Numbered from the stretch's first letter, positions 42,387 to 51,481 are shown. The stretch: DNA of 64,000 bases from Pseudomonas yamanorum (GCF_900105735.1 NZ_LT629793.1:1240001-1304000); one strand, 5' to 3'. Program-made: numbers and translations. The notes: a model not told the origin generated them from the letters alone.

Positions 42387-43168
42387 TCCCCCAGGTAGTT
42401 CGCGGTGCGTTTTTCGAAGAACGCCGCGGCGCCCTCCTTCTGGTCTGCCGAGTCGAACAGCAGTTGAAAGGCCTTGCGCTCCAATACCAGCGCGCTTTCC
42501 AGCGGCAGGTCGGCGCCGGCGAGCATCACTTCCTTGATCTGCTCCACCGCCAGCGGCGGCAACGCAGCGATCTGCGCGGCCAGTTCCAAGGCGCGAGGGA
42601 TAGTCTGGTCATCCGCCACCACTTCGCTGAGCATGCCCATGGCGAGGGCTTCCGGCGCCTTGACCATGCAGCCGGTCAACGCGATGCGCATGGCCTGGAA
42701 CTTACCCACGGCACGCACCAGGCGCTGGGTGCCACCGGCGCCCGGCATCAGGCCCAACTTGACCTCGGGTTGAGCGAACCGCGCCGACTCTCCGGCGACG
42801 ATCAGGTCGCAATGCATGGCCAGCTCACAACCGCCCCCCAGGGCAAAACCGTTCACCGCAGCGATCACCGGCTTCGGGCAGCGGCTGATGGCTTCCCACA
42901 AATACTCGGTGTGCCGGCGGTACATCTCGATCGGCGTGGCGCTGGCGAATTCCTTGATGTCGGCACCGGCCACGAAAAACTGATCGCCGCCGGTGAGCAC
43001 GATGGCGCGCACATCACGTCGCTTGGCCAGGGCACGAAAATGCTCGGCCAGTTCTTCGCGAACCTGGGCGTTCAAGGCGTTTTTTACTTCGGGACGGTGG
43101 ATGCGTACCACGGCAACGCCATTGTCCTGGACGTCGAGGTGCACTACGGGTTGGTCGAGGCTGGCCAC
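42383..43168 (-). CDS. Enoyl-CoA hydratase/isomerase family protein
   Basis: 261 aa, standard crotonase length. The oxyanion-hole segments A-G-A-D-I-K-E-F and N-G-F-A-L-G-G-G-C-E-L-A-M-H-C-D are intact. The usual second acid position lies in Q-P-E-V-K-L-G-L-M-P-G-A-G-G-T-Q. It would hydrate the 2-enoyl-CoA produced by the acyl-CoA dehydrogenase encoded divergently. It is the first gene of the leftward operon and has an IclR-type operator in its promoter. Confidence 0.9.
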   Translation of the reverse strand: MASLDQPVVHLDVQDNGVAVVRIHRPEVKNALNAQVREELAEHFRALAKRRDVRAIVLTGGDQFFVAGADIKEFASATPIEMYRRHTEYLWEAISRCPKPVIAAVNGFALGGGCELAMHCDLIVAGESARFAQPEVKLGLMPGAGGTQRLVRAVGKFQAMRIALTGCMVKAPEALAMGMLSEVVADDQTIPRALELAAQIAALPPLAVEQIKEVMLAGADLPLESALVLERKAFQLLFDSADQKEGAAAFFEKRTANYLGE

Positions 43169-43211
43169 AAATTCTCCTGCTGCAATGTTCTTGTTCGTTC
43201 GGATATTGCCA

Positions 43212-43228
43212 GTTTCGCTATGCGAAAC
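43212..43228. promoter_or_regulatory. IclR-type operator upstream of the enoyl-CoA hydratase operon
   Basis: GTTTCGC-TAT-GCGAAAC, perfect 7-bp inverted repeat with a 3-bp spacer, 44 bp upstream of the hydratase start. The form is typical of IclR-family sites. Confidence 0.7.
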
Positions 43229-43372
43229 AACATTCCGTATTTAGCGATAATCATAAGGACCGAGTCGCCGTGATGTAAACGTAAAAACCTGAGCCACCCA
43301 TAAATCGGGCTATAACTCGTTGTTTAGACGAGTTTTATTAAACAAAAAGACAATCAACTGCGAAGTTGATTA

Positions 43373-43389
43373 GTTTCGCTGTGCGGAAT
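43373..43389. promoter_or_regulatory. IclR-type operator upstream of the iclR-family gene
   Basis: GTTTCGC-TGT-GCGGAAT is a second copy of the same dyad, degenerate in the right arm, 43 bp upstream of the regulator start. It suggests autoregulation and shared control of the divergent operons. Confidence 0.65.
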
Positions 43390-43431
43390 ACAATTTTGTT
43401 TTGTTGATTTTCTAAAAAAAGGGGGACTAAC

Positions 43432-44289
43432 ATGCGCCGTCGAAACCTGGACCCGAACACAACAGAAACACCGGCCGGCAACCACGCGTTCGAGCACTTG
43501 CTGATCGATCCGATGAATGCCGACGAGGAAGAAGACAAGGACCGCCAGTTCGTCACCGCCCTGGCCCGAGGCTTGGAATTGCTGCGTTGCTTCACCCCCA
43601 GCGAAAGCGTGCTGGGTAACCAGGAGCTGGCGCGCAAGACCGGGCTGCCAAAGCCGACGATTACACGGATGACTCATACGCTGACCCGCTTGGGGTATCT
43701 CAAGCACCTGCCGCAGTCGGGCCGGTATCAGCTGGATGTAGGGGTGATGGCGTTCGGTTACGCGATGCTGTCGAACCTGTCGGTGCGGGCTGTGGCCCAT
43801 CCGCTGATGGAGACGATGGCCAAGTACGCCCAGGCCGCTGTGGCCATGGCCACCCGCGACCGTTTGGACATGGTGTACCTGGACGTGGTCCAGGGCGAAG
43901 CCAACATGACCATGCGCCGCCAGGTCGGTACACGGTTGCCGTTGCACTTGAGTTCCGCAGGCCGCGCCTGCCTGGCAGCGATGCCGGAAAACGAGCGGGA
44001 ATTTATCCTCGACCATATCCGCCAGCGTCACCTGGAGGACTGGCCGGGTATCAGGAAGGGCCTGGAACGTGCCTTCCGGGATTACACCGATTTCGGCTAC
44101 TGCATGTCGATCGGTGAGTGGCACCGCGATGTAAACGCCATCGCCGTACCGCTGTTGCATGCACAACATGGGCTGCTGACGTTCAACTGTGGCGGACCGA
44201 GTTTTCACCTTTCCCGGGAGAAACTCGAGGACGACATCGGGCCCCGTCTCAAGCACATGGTGAACAACATCGAGGCCGCTGCCCGCTAG
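43432..44289 (+). CDS. IclR-family transcriptional regulator
   Basis: 285 aa. N-terminal winged HTH (about 40-100: F-V-T-A-L-A-R-G-L-E-L-L-R-C-F, then L-A-R-K-T-G-L-P-K-P-T-I-T-R) and C-terminal effector domain (about 120-280) with R-Q-V-G-T-R-L-P-L-H-L-S-S-A-G-R-A, typical of PcaR/PobR/KipR-like regulators of acid catabolism. It is flanked by two catabolic gene sets and by two matching dyads (43212 and 43373). It probably regulates the leftward beta-oxidation genes and the downstream dehydrogenase and transporter. Confidence 0.88.
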   Translation: MRRRNLDPNTTETPAGNHAFEHLLIDPMNADEEEDKDRQFVTALARGLELLRCFTPSESVLGNQELARKTGLPKPTITRMTHTLTRLGYLKHLPQSGRYQLDVGVMAFGYAMLSNLSVRAVAHPLMETMAKYAQAAVAMATRDRLDMVYLDVVQGEANMTMRRQVGTRLPLHLSSAGRACLAAMPENEREFILDHIRQRHLEDWPGIRKGLERAFRDYTDFGYCMSIGEWHRDVNAIAVPLLHAQHGLLTFNCGGPSFHLSREKLEDDIGPRLKHMVNNIEAAAR

Positions 44290-44352
44290 ACAGATCGGTG
44301 CAAGGCCTCGGCAGATTGACGACAACAGGCCCGCCGAACGGGCCGCTGAGGA

Positions 44353-45513
44353 ATGCACATGATCCGAGACCCCGAAACGCTTCATCTGTTGCTGGAAACC
44401 CTCCAGCAGTTCGTCAACGAAGCGCTGATCCCACGGGAAAACGAACTGGCCGAGACCGATGACGTCCCGGCGGATATCGTCAGCCAGTTCCGCGAGTTGG
44501 GCCTGTTCGGCCTGACCCTGCCCGAAGCCTACGGCGGCCTCGGGCTGACCATGGAAGAAGAGGTCAACGTGGCCTTTGAACTGGGCCGAACCTCTCCGGC
44601 ATTCCGCTCCTACTTCGGCACCAACAACGGCATCGGTTCCATCGGCATCCTGCTGGACGGCACCGAGGCGCAGAAGCAGCACTACCTGCCGAAACTGGCC
44701 AGCGGCGAGTTGCTCAGCTCGTTCTGCCTGACCGAACCGGACTCCGGCTCCGACGCCGCCTCGCTGAAAACCACGGCGGTGCGCGACGGTGACCACTATG
44801 TCATCAACGGCACCAAGCGCTTTATCACCAACGCCCCCCATGCCGGGATCTACACCGTGATGGCCCGCACCAACCCGGACATCAAGGGCTCGGGCGGCAT
44901 CAGTGCGTTTATCGTCGAGCGCAACACGCCGGGCCTGTCCCTGGGAAAGCGTGACCACAAGATGGGCCAGAAAGGCGCCCACACCTGCGACGTGATTTTC
45001 GACAACGTGCGCGTGCCGGCCGACCAGTTGATCGGCGGCGTCGAAGGCGTGGGGTTCAAGACCGCGATGAAGGTGCTCGACAAGGGTCGCCTGCACATCG
45101 CCGCCGTCAGCGTCGGGGCTGCCGAACGCATGCTCAACGATGCCCTGAATTACGCCCTGGAACGCAAACAGTTTGGCCAGCCGATTGCCGAGTTCCAGCT
45201 GATCCAGGCGATGCTCGCCGACAGCAAGGCCGAGATCTACGCCGCCCGTTGCATGGTGGTAGACGCTGCGCGCAAGCGTGACGAAGGCCTGAACATCGGC
45301 ACCGAAGCGTCCTGCTCGAAGATGTTCGCCACGGAAATGTGCGGCCGCGTGGCCGACCGTTGCGTGCAGATTCACGGCGGTGCCGGGTATGTGAGCGAGT
45401 ACGCCATCGAGCGGTTCTATCGCGATGTGCGCTTGTTTCGGCTGTATGAAGGCACCACGCAGATCCAGCAATTGGTGATCGCCCGCAACATGATTCGCGA
45501 GGCCAAGCACTGA
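44353..45513 (+). CDS. Acyl-CoA dehydrogenase
   Basis: 386 aa. FAD-dependent first step of beta-oxidation, passing electrons to ETF. Signatures: S-F-C-L-T-E-P-D-S-G-S-D (adenine/FAD), F-I-T-N-A, R-K-Q-F-G-Q-P-I and the catalytic-base region L-Y-E-G-T-T-Q-I-Q. ATG 44353 or 44359 could be the start (GAGGAAT precedes). It follows the IclR gene by 63 bp and is separated from the transporter gene by a REPIN. The substrate chain is unknown; context suggests a dicarboxylic or aromatic-derived acyl-CoA. Confidence 0.91.
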   Translation: MHMIRDPETLHLLLETLQQFVNEALIPRENELAETDDVPADIVSQFRELGLFGLTLPEAYGGLGLTMEEEVNVAFELGRTSPAFRSYFGTNNGIGSIGILLDGTEAQKQHYLPKLASGELLSSFCLTEPDSGSDAASLKTTAVRDGDHYVINGTKRFITNAPHAGIYTVMARTNPDIKGSGGISAFIVERNTPGLSLGKRDHKMGQKGAHTCDVIFDNVRVPADQLIGGVEGVGFKTAMKVLDKGRLHIAAVSVGAAERMLNDALNYALERKQFGQPIAEFQLIQAMLADSKAEIYAARCMVVDAARKRDEGLNIGTEASCSKMFATEMCGRVADRCVQIHGGAGYVSEYAIERFYRDVRLFRLYEGTTQIQQLVIARNMIREAKH

Positions 45514-45537
45514 ACCCCAGAAACAACACAGAACCCG

Positions 45538-45624
45538 TGTGGGAGCTGGCTTGCCTGCGATGCAGACAACTCGATCTGGCAGTGACACCGCAGCGATGCT
45601 ATCGCAGGCAAGCCAGCTCCCACA
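45538..45624. repeat. REPIN, type B
   Basis: TGTGGGAGCTGGCTTGCCTG and its reverse complement flank a short core between the acyl-CoA dehydrogenase and transporter genes. It could stabilise the 3' end of the upstream mRNA. Confidence 0.88.
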
Positions 45625-45695
45625 GTGACCGTGTTCCAACCGTATTACCGCAACACCCATAACTTGTGCCCTAACAACTACAACAAGGTATCGCT

Positions 45696-46970
45696 ATGGA
45701 AGTCGCCGCTCAGGCGGGTGCGTTGTCGCCCGCGAAAAACAACCTGTGGATCATTGTCTTCATCTTCTGCTTCCTCGGCCTGCTGATCGACGGTGCCGAC
45801 TTGATGCTGCTGTCCTACAGCCTCAGCAGCCTCAAGGCCGAGTTTGGCCTGACCAGCGTCGAAGCCGGCAGCCTGGGCAGTTTCACCCTGGCCGGGATGG
45901 CCATCGGCGGGATTTACGGGGGCTGGGCCTGTGATCGTTTTGGCCGGGTGAAGACCGTGGTCTGGAGCATCGTGCTGTTCTCCGCCGGCACGGCAATCCT
46001 GGGCATGACCCACAGTTATTGGCAGTTCGCGAGCACACGCTTCTTCGCCTCCCTCGGGCTGGGCGCGCTGTATGTCGCGTGCAATACGCTGATGGCCGAG
46101 TACGTGCCGACCCGCTATCGCACCACCGTGCTCGGCACCCTGCAGGCCGGCTGGTCGGTGGGCTACATCGTCGCCACCTTGCTCGCCGGCTGGATTCTGC
46201 CGAACCACGGCTGGCGCTGGTTGTTCTACGTAGCGATCATCCCGGTGATCCTCGCCGTGCTGATGCAACGCCTGGTGCCGGAGCCCCAAGCCTGGATCAA
46301 GGCCCAGGCCGAACGCGCCCGGGAAAAGGCCGAAGGTATCAAGCGCGTCTCTGCGAAGAAACCCGACGGCATGTTCAAGCTGATCTTCAGCGACCCGAAA
46401 GCCAGCCGCATGTTTGTCCTCTGGGCGCTGACCGCAGGCTTCCTGCAGTTTGGCTACTACGGCGTCAATAACTGGATGCCGTCGTACCTGGAAGGCGAGT
46501 TGGGGATGAACTTCAAGTCGATGACCAGCTACATGGTCGGTACCTACGCGGCGATGATATTCGGCAAAATCCTCGCCGGGCTCGCGGCAGACCGCCTGGG
46601 CCGGCGCCTGGTGTTCGCCGTCGGCGCGCTGGGCACGGCGATTTTCCTGCCGGTGATCGTGCTGTTCCAGAGCCCGGACAACATCTTGTGGATGCTGATT
46701 GTGTTCGGGTTCCTGTACGGCATTCCCTACGGCGTGAATGCGACCTACATGACCGAAAGCTTCGAGGCGAAATTTCGCGGCTCGGCAGTGGGCGGGGCCT
46801 ACAACATTGGCCGAATTGGCGCAGCGGTGGCACCGGCAGCCATTGGCTTCCTGGCGTCCCATGGCTCGATCGGCGTCGGATTTCTGGTGATGGGCGGCGC
46901 GTACTTTATCTGCGGAGTGATTCCAGCGCTGTTTATCCGCGACAAGCAGTTTGACCCGCAAAAACAATAA
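45696..46970 (+). CDS. MFS aromatic/dicarboxylic acid:H+ symporter (AAHS family)
   Basis: 424 aa, about 12 membrane segments. The first helix carries the AAHS signature F-L-G-L-L-I-D-G-A-D, with essential Asp residues. The loop 2-3 motif is G-W-A-C-D-R-F-G-R-V-K, and the equivalent in the second half is G-L-A-A-D-R-L-G-R-R. The family includes PcaK/BenK (aromatic acids) and the DcaK-like carrier of dicarboxylate clusters. Position beside a CoA-transferase/beta-oxidation gene set suggests it imports the acid activated by the transferase. A GC-rich hairpin follows. Confidence 0.87.
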   Translation: MEVAAQAGALSPAKNNLWIIVFIFCFLGLLIDGADLMLLSYSLSSLKAEFGLTSVEAGSLGSFTLAGMAIGGIYGGWACDRFGRVKTVVWSIVLFSAGTAILGMTHSYWQFASTRFFASLGLGALYVACNTLMAEYVPTRYRTTVLGTLQAGWSVGYIVATLLAGWILPNHGWRWLFYVAIIPVILAVLMQRLVPEPQAWIKAQAERAREKAEGIKRVSAKKPDGMFKLIFSDPKASRMFVLWALTAGFLQFGYYGVNNWMPSYLEGELGMNFKSMTSYMVGTYAAMIFGKILAGLAADRLGRRLVFAVGALGTAIFLPVIVLFQSPDNILWMLIVFGFLYGIPYGVNATYMTESFEAKFRGSAVGGAYNIGRIGAAVAPAAIGFLASHGSIGVGFLVMGGAYFICGVIPALFIRDKQFDPQKQ

Positions 46971-46981
46971 GCCCCACGCCG

Positions 46982-47003
46982 GGGCCCGCAGCGACGCGGG
47001 CCC
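46982..47003 (+). terminator. GC-rich hairpin after the AAHS transporter gene
   Basis: GGGCCCGC-AGCGAC-GCGGGCCC, a perfect 8-bp stem 12 bp after the stop, without a clear T-run. It is possibly a rho-assisted terminator or an RNA-stabilising hairpin. Confidence 0.5.
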
Positions 47004-47139
47004 GGCTATAAGACGTGCGGCAGTTATAACCCCCGACAAACCGGGCTAGACTATACGTCAGTCCTACGGAACTGAAGGAACAGTACGACGCTCTCACCCA
47101 GCCTGTAAGACAGTTTTGTGCTTAGGGGCTCATACGCTT

Positions 47140-48066
47140 ATGAAAACACCGACCCAGACCAACGCAATTGACTTCGACAGCGCCAAATTGCAACGCCTGG
47201 GCTTTGGTCAGCCGTCCCTTCTTACACGACGCCCTGCCACGGTTGAGCAACTTCGCCAGCAACTGGGCATGCAATTGCAAACCAGCCTGGAGCCGGAGCA
47301 CATCCTTGCGCTGTTCTTCCGCGAAATCCAACGCCTGGTGCCGCTGGACGCCCTGCAATACCGTCACGAAGCCAGCGACCTGCGCCTGGAGTACGGCCAC
47401 CGCGGCCATCATTCGGTGAGCTATGCCCTCAGCCACGAAGGCGAGCACCTCGGCGAACTGGTGTTTCGGCGCAACCAACGCTTTCTCGAAGACGAACTGG
47501 CCAACCTGGAGTCGCTGCTGGCCACCCTGCTCTACCCGATGCGCAACGCCCTGCTCTACCGGGCGGCGACCCGCAGCGCCCTGCGCGACCCGCTGACCGA
47601 AACCGGTAACCGCATCGCCATGGACCAGACCCTGCAGCGGGAAATCGACATGGCCCGCCGGCACCTGCAGCCGCTGTCCTTGCTGATGCTGGACATCGAC
47701 CACTTCAAGCACATCAACGACACCCACGGCCATGCTACGGGCGACAAGGTGCTCAAGGCCGTTGCGGCCTCGATCAAAAGCCAGTTGCGCAATGTGGACA
47801 TGGTGTTTCGGTTTGGCGGGGAAGAGTTTCTGATCCTGCTGTCCAACACCGGCCGGGACGCGGCGTCGATGGTCGGTGAGCGCCTGCGCCACGCGGCACA
47901 GGCCCAGGATTACTGGGCGGACGATGAACGTATCGAATTGACCGTGAGCCTGGGCTGCTCGACCTTGCTGGCCGGAGAGTCCGCCGAGAGCGTGCTGCGC
48001 CGGGCGGACAACGCCTTGTATGTGGCCAAGCGTGAAGGCCGCAACCGCCTGGCAATGGCGGGGTAA
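47140..48066 (+). CDS. Diguanylate cyclase (GGDEF) with N-terminal GAF-like sensor
   Basis: 308 aa from ATG 47140 (an in-frame GTG-type start eight codons upstream is less likely). Residues ~1-140 have no membrane segment and resemble a GAF-like domain (H-I-L-A-L-F-F-R-E-I-Q-R-L-V ... L-V-F-R-R-N). The GGDEF domain follows, with D-I-D-H-F-K-H-I-N-D, the active site R-F-G-G-E-E-F, and an intact inhibitory I-site (R-N-V-D five residues before GGEEF). It should synthesise cyclic di-GMP from GTP under product inhibition, as a soluble cytoplasmic enzyme. Confidence 0.9.
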   Translation: MKTPTQTNAIDFDSAKLQRLGFGQPSLLTRRPATVEQLRQQLGMQLQTSLEPEHILALFFREIQRLVPLDALQYRHEASDLRLEYGHRGHHSVSYALSHEGEHLGELVFRRNQRFLEDELANLESLLATLLYPMRNALLYRAATRSALRDPLTETGNRIAMDQTLQREIDMARRHLQPLSLLMLDIDHFKHINDTHGHATGDKVLKAVAASIKSQLRNVDMVFRFGGEEFLILLSNTGRDAASMVGERLRHAAQAQDYWADDERIELTVSLGCSTLLAGESAESVLRRADNALYVAKREGRNRLAMAG

Positions 48067-48102
48067 CCGCTTTACTTCACAGCGGCCCCGCCATCACAGG
48101 GT

Positions 48103-48897
48103 TCAGGCTTCGCTGGCAACCAGGGTGGGTTGTTTACGGGGGGTGGCCACCGACTTTTCCAACTGCATGCAGCGTTCCAGGAACAGGTACATGTAGTCGT
48201 AGCTCTTGCACACCGCTTGACGCAGCTCTACCTGCAGTTCCTTGGTCGGGTTCATGCCGGCCAGGGTACAGATGATTTCCAGCGCTTCCCACGGGTGAGC
48301 GTCATCGTACTGGGCATGCATCTTCAGCCACTTCATGGCGCGCTTGCGGTCTTCCTCAGGGAAAGCCGCGGCATAGACGCCAGTGGAACACACCACGGCG
48401 GACCACTCCCCAGTGGCCCCCTCGATGGCGTAGTTGGTGGCGGCAATCGCGACAATCAGCGAATCGGCCGAGCTGGTGTGCCAGCACCAATGGCTGAGTG
48501 CATGCAGCTCCGGCGGCACTTCCTGTGCCTGCAACTCTTCCAGGCTGACGCCATGGGCGCGGGCCCAATGCACCCAATAATCGGCGTGGTTGAGTTCCAC
48601 GCGAATATTGCGCATCAGCCAGCGGCGCGCCATGTCCTCCCCAGGATGGCGGGCAAATTTGGTCTTGGTGAGGTTCTGTGCCATGTACAACGCAAACTGT
48701 TCAACCACTGGCCAGCCACCAATCAGATAGTGGCGCATGGTCTTGGCGCTGAGCTTGTTATCGCGCATGCGCTGGTACAGTTCGTGTTCGACAACTCGGC
48801 GCTTGCTCTCGCTACAGGCCTGGATCAGCTGTTGTGCCCAGGCGGGGTAACTCGAGGCTTCCATAAGCGGGCCGGTTCTGTTGAATGTGTCGATCAC
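48103..48897 (-). CDS. TenA/PqqC-like (iron-containing redox enzyme/heme-oxygenase fold) protein
   Basis: 264 aa using GTG 48897, which has AAAGGAG 8-9 nt upstream; longer in-frame starts run into the neighbouring gene. All-helical, with motifs such as E-H-E-L-Y-Q-R-M, L-I-G-G-W-P-V-V-E-Q-F, E-L-N-H-A-D-Y-W, and a late H-A-Q-Y-D-D-A-H-P-W-E. This pattern of Glu/His residues suits the diiron heme-oxygenase-like oxidases as well as PqqC and TenA. It is not thiamin-linked here. It lies 47 bp downstream of a c-di-GMP enzyme gene on the same strand. The function is not known. Confidence 0.65.
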   Translation of the reverse strand: MIDTFNRTGPLMEASSYPAWAQQLIQACSESKRRVVEHELYQRMRDNKLSAKTMRHYLIGGWPVVEQFALYMAQNLTKTKFARHPGEDMARRWLMRNIRVELNHADYWVHWARAHGVSLEELQAQEVPPELHALSHWCWHTSSADSLIVAIAATNYAIEGATGEWSAVVCSTGVYAAAFPEEDRKRAMKWLKMHAQYDDAHPWEALEIICTLAGMNPTKELQVELRQAVCKSYDYMYLFLERCMQLEKSVATPRKQPTLVASEA

Positions 48898-48943
48898 TGT
48901 CGGGCTCCTTTTGATTTGTGATATGTACAGACCAGCAAATGTT

Positions 48944-51406
48944 TCATCGGAACGTGCCAGGCGCCTTGAATAACAGAGGCTGCGGTCGCACAGGTCGACA
49001 CTGCAAACTATCAAAGGTAAACAACTGCGGTCGCTCGATCAGGTATCCCTGAGCATAGTCGACCCCGATCTCAAGCAAGGCTTGTTCGATCTGGGGTGTC
49101 TCGACAAATTCGGCAATCGTGCGCTTACCCATGACATGACCGATGTGATTGATCACTTCGACCATAGCGCGGTTAATCGGGTCGTCCAGCATATCCTTTA
49201 CGAAACTTCCATCGATCTTCAAGAAGTCTACAGGTAAATGTTTAAGATATGCGAACGAGGACATCCCGGCGCAGAAGTCATCAAGGGAGAAATAGCACCC
49301 TAACTCTTTGAGCTCGTTGATAAAACGAATTGCACTACCCAAATTCGCGATAGCGCTGGTTTCTGTAATTTCAAAACAAATCATTTCCGGTGGAATGCCA
49401 TAGGCGCTGAACTGCTCACGCAGGAACCCGAGAAAGTCCTCGTCGCCGATGGTAATGCCTGACAGATTGATCGCACACATGGCCATGGGCCGGCCCGGGC
49501 GCTCACGCATGCAGCCCGCGACGATCTTGAACACGTTCTCCACCACCCAGCGGTCCAGGGATGTCATCAAACCGTAACGCTCGGCCGCCGGGATAAAACT
49601 GTCCGGCAGGATGATCCGCCCCGCCTCGTCATGCAGGCGCAGCAGGATTTCGATATGCCCGTCGCCCTGCTCCGTATGCCCCAGGGGCGCGATTTCCTGG
49701 GCGTACAGGCAAAAACGGTTCTCTTCCAGGGCCATATGCAAGCGCTGCACCCAGGCCATCTCGCCAAAGCGCAGGGACAATTCCGAGTCATCGGCGTGAT
49801 ACACCTGCACCCGGTTGCGGCCCTTTTCCTTGGCCATGTAGCACGCCATGTCGGCGGCCCGCAGCGAGGTTTCCAGGGTGGTCGGGGCTTGCGTGATGTG
49901 CACCAGGCCGATACTCACGGTGGTGACAAACGGCCTGCCCTTCCACACAAAATGCAGGCTCTGCACGGTATGGCGCAGGCTCTCGGCGATTTTTTCCGCC
50001 ACCGGCGCCGGGCAATTCTCCAACAGGATGCCGAACTCATCGCCCCCCAGACGGGCCAGGGTGTCGCCTTCGCGCAGGTCCGATTGCAGCAGCGCGCAGA
50101 TATGCCGCAACAACTCATCCCCCGCGGCATGCCCACAGGTGTCGTTAACCAGCTTGAACTGATCCAGATCGAGGAACATCAAGGCATGGCGCCCGCTTTG
50201 CTGGCGCCCGACGTTGTGCAGCACCTGCTCCAGGCGGAACTCAAACTCGCGCCGGTTGGCCAGGCCGGTCAAGGCGTCGTGGGTCGCCTGCCAGGACAGG
50301 TTGGCGATGTATTGGCGCTCCTGGGTCATGTCGTGCAGCACCAGCACTGCGCCGACGACTTTGCCGGCACTGCGGATCGGCGCCCCCACCAGGGTGACGG
50401 ACACGGTGGTGCCGTCCACGCGCTGGATCAGCTTGGAATGCTCGCTGCCCCCGCCGAGCTGGCCGCTCAATATGCGCTCGATCAAGGTAAAACCGTCGGC
50501 CTGGGCATTTTCATCCAGCAGGTTGAACAGCGCTGCCAATGGCAGTCCCTGGGCCTGGGCGCCTTTCCAGTGGGTCAGGGCTTCGGCGGCCGGGTTCATA
50601 TAGGCTATGGCGCCGTCAACATCGGTGGTGATCACCCCGTCGCCAATCGACTCCAGGGTAATCTGCGCCCGCTCCTTCTCTAACTGAAGCGCGTCGGCAA
50701 ACGCGTGTCGCTGGGCGAGCAGCTTGTGGGTGCGCAGCAGCGCCAGCACGATCAAGCCCAGCGCCGTGGCCAGGTTGGTCACCAGCAGCAAGCGCAGAAT
50801 CACCCTAGAGCCTTCGCCCAGAGCATCACTGAAGGCTTTGGCGGCCGGCGTCACCCCGTCGTTGATGGCGAATATCCGCTCCTTCCAGGCGTGCACATCG
50901 GCGCTGCTGACCTGATTGGCCAGGATTGCCCGATGCATCTCCTGGGCCAGGTCGTCCAGTTGCACCAGATAGGCATCGCCCACGGTCCACAGCTCGATGG
51001 CCTTTTCGAGGTAACTGAAATGGCGAAAGTTGAGGTACAGCCAGATCAGGCTGGAAACGTCGTCGCGGTGGTTGCCGCCCTTGAGGATACCCGCGCGCGC
51101 GGCAGTCAGGTCCGGGGTCGGGCGGTCGAGGGCCACCCGCAGTTCATGCCCGCCCTGAGGCACGGCAATCGCGTTCTGGTATTTGAGGAAGGTGGCTTCG
51201 TCGCGATTGTCGGCGTACAGCGTCAGGTAAAAGATCGCGTCTTTCTGGCCCTTGGACCACAGGCTTTCGCCCGCCACATAACCGCGCACCGCCGAGAGCA
51301 CGTAGAGACTGACGCAGCCTAACAATGCCTGGAACAGTACGACGGCGATAAAAGGCCACACAATGCCCAATAACCGAGGGGTTCCGAGAGTCTGCTTTTG
51401 CTTCAT
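48944..51406 (-). CDS. Membrane GGDEF-EAL protein with PAS domain (c-di-GMP turnover)
   Basis: 820 aa. A membrane helix (about 13-38) and a second one near residue 210 flank a ~170-aa periplasmic region, followed by PAS (about 240-360; Y-M-N-P-A-A-E-A-L), GGDEF (R-L-G-G-D-E-F with the I-site R-E-G-D) and EAL domains. In the EAL domain the signature reads E-I-L-L-R, and loop 6 reads L-D-D-F-C-A-G-M-S-S, where most enzymes have D-D-F-G-T-G-Y-S-S. The metal and base residues (E, N-L-S-G, E-I-T-E-T, D-D, K-I-D, E-F-V-E-T, Q-G-Y) are present. It could therefore both make and degrade c-di-GMP. Confidence 0.88.
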   Translation of the reverse strand: MKQKQTLGTPRLLGIVWPFIAVVLFQALLGCVSLYVLSAVRGYVAGESLWSKGQKDAIFYLTLYADNRDEATFLKYQNAIAVPQGGHELRVALDRPTPDLTAARAGILKGGNHRDDVSSLIWLYLNFRHFSYLEKAIELWTVGDAYLVQLDDLAQEMHRAILANQVSSADVHAWKERIFAINDGVTPAAKAFSDALGEGSRVILRLLLVTNLATALGLIVLALLRTHKLLAQRHAFADALQLEKERAQITLESIGDGVITTDVDGAIAYMNPAAEALTHWKGAQAQGLPLAALFNLLDENAQADGFTLIERILSGQLGGGSEHSKLIQRVDGTTVSVTLVGAPIRSAGKVVGAVLVLHDMTQERQYIANLSWQATHDALTGLANRREFEFRLEQVLHNVGRQQSGRHALMFLDLDQFKLVNDTCGHAAGDELLRHICALLQSDLREGDTLARLGGDEFGILLENCPAPVAEKIAESLRHTVQSLHFVWKGRPFVTTVSIGLVHITQAPTTLETSLRAADMACYMAKEKGRNRVQVYHADDSELSLRFGEMAWVQRLHMALEENRFCLYAQEIAPLGHTEQGDGHIEILLRLHDEAGRIILPDSFIPAAERYGLMTSLDRWVVENVFKIVAGCMRERPGRPMAMCAINLSGITIGDEDFLGFLREQFSAYGIPPEMICFEITETSAIANLGSAIRFINELKELGCYFSLDDFCAGMSSFAYLKHLPVDFLKIDGSFVKDMLDDPINRAMVEVINHIGHVMGKRTIAEFVETPQIEQALLEIGVDYAQGYLIERPQLFTFDSLQCRPVRPQPLLFKAPGTFR

Positions 51407-51481
51407 GAGGTCCCTTGCACATGCACAACTAAAATACGCACGCGAGTGAAAACCGCTCCTGATAGCTCAGCGTAGGCTAAA

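Noticed and set aside
43354..45660. Very long antisense open frame (768 codons) on the minus strand
   Set aside because: It lies opposite the iclR and acyl-CoA dehydrogenase genes; the GC-rich third positions of those genes remove stops on the other strand. No domain or start signal.
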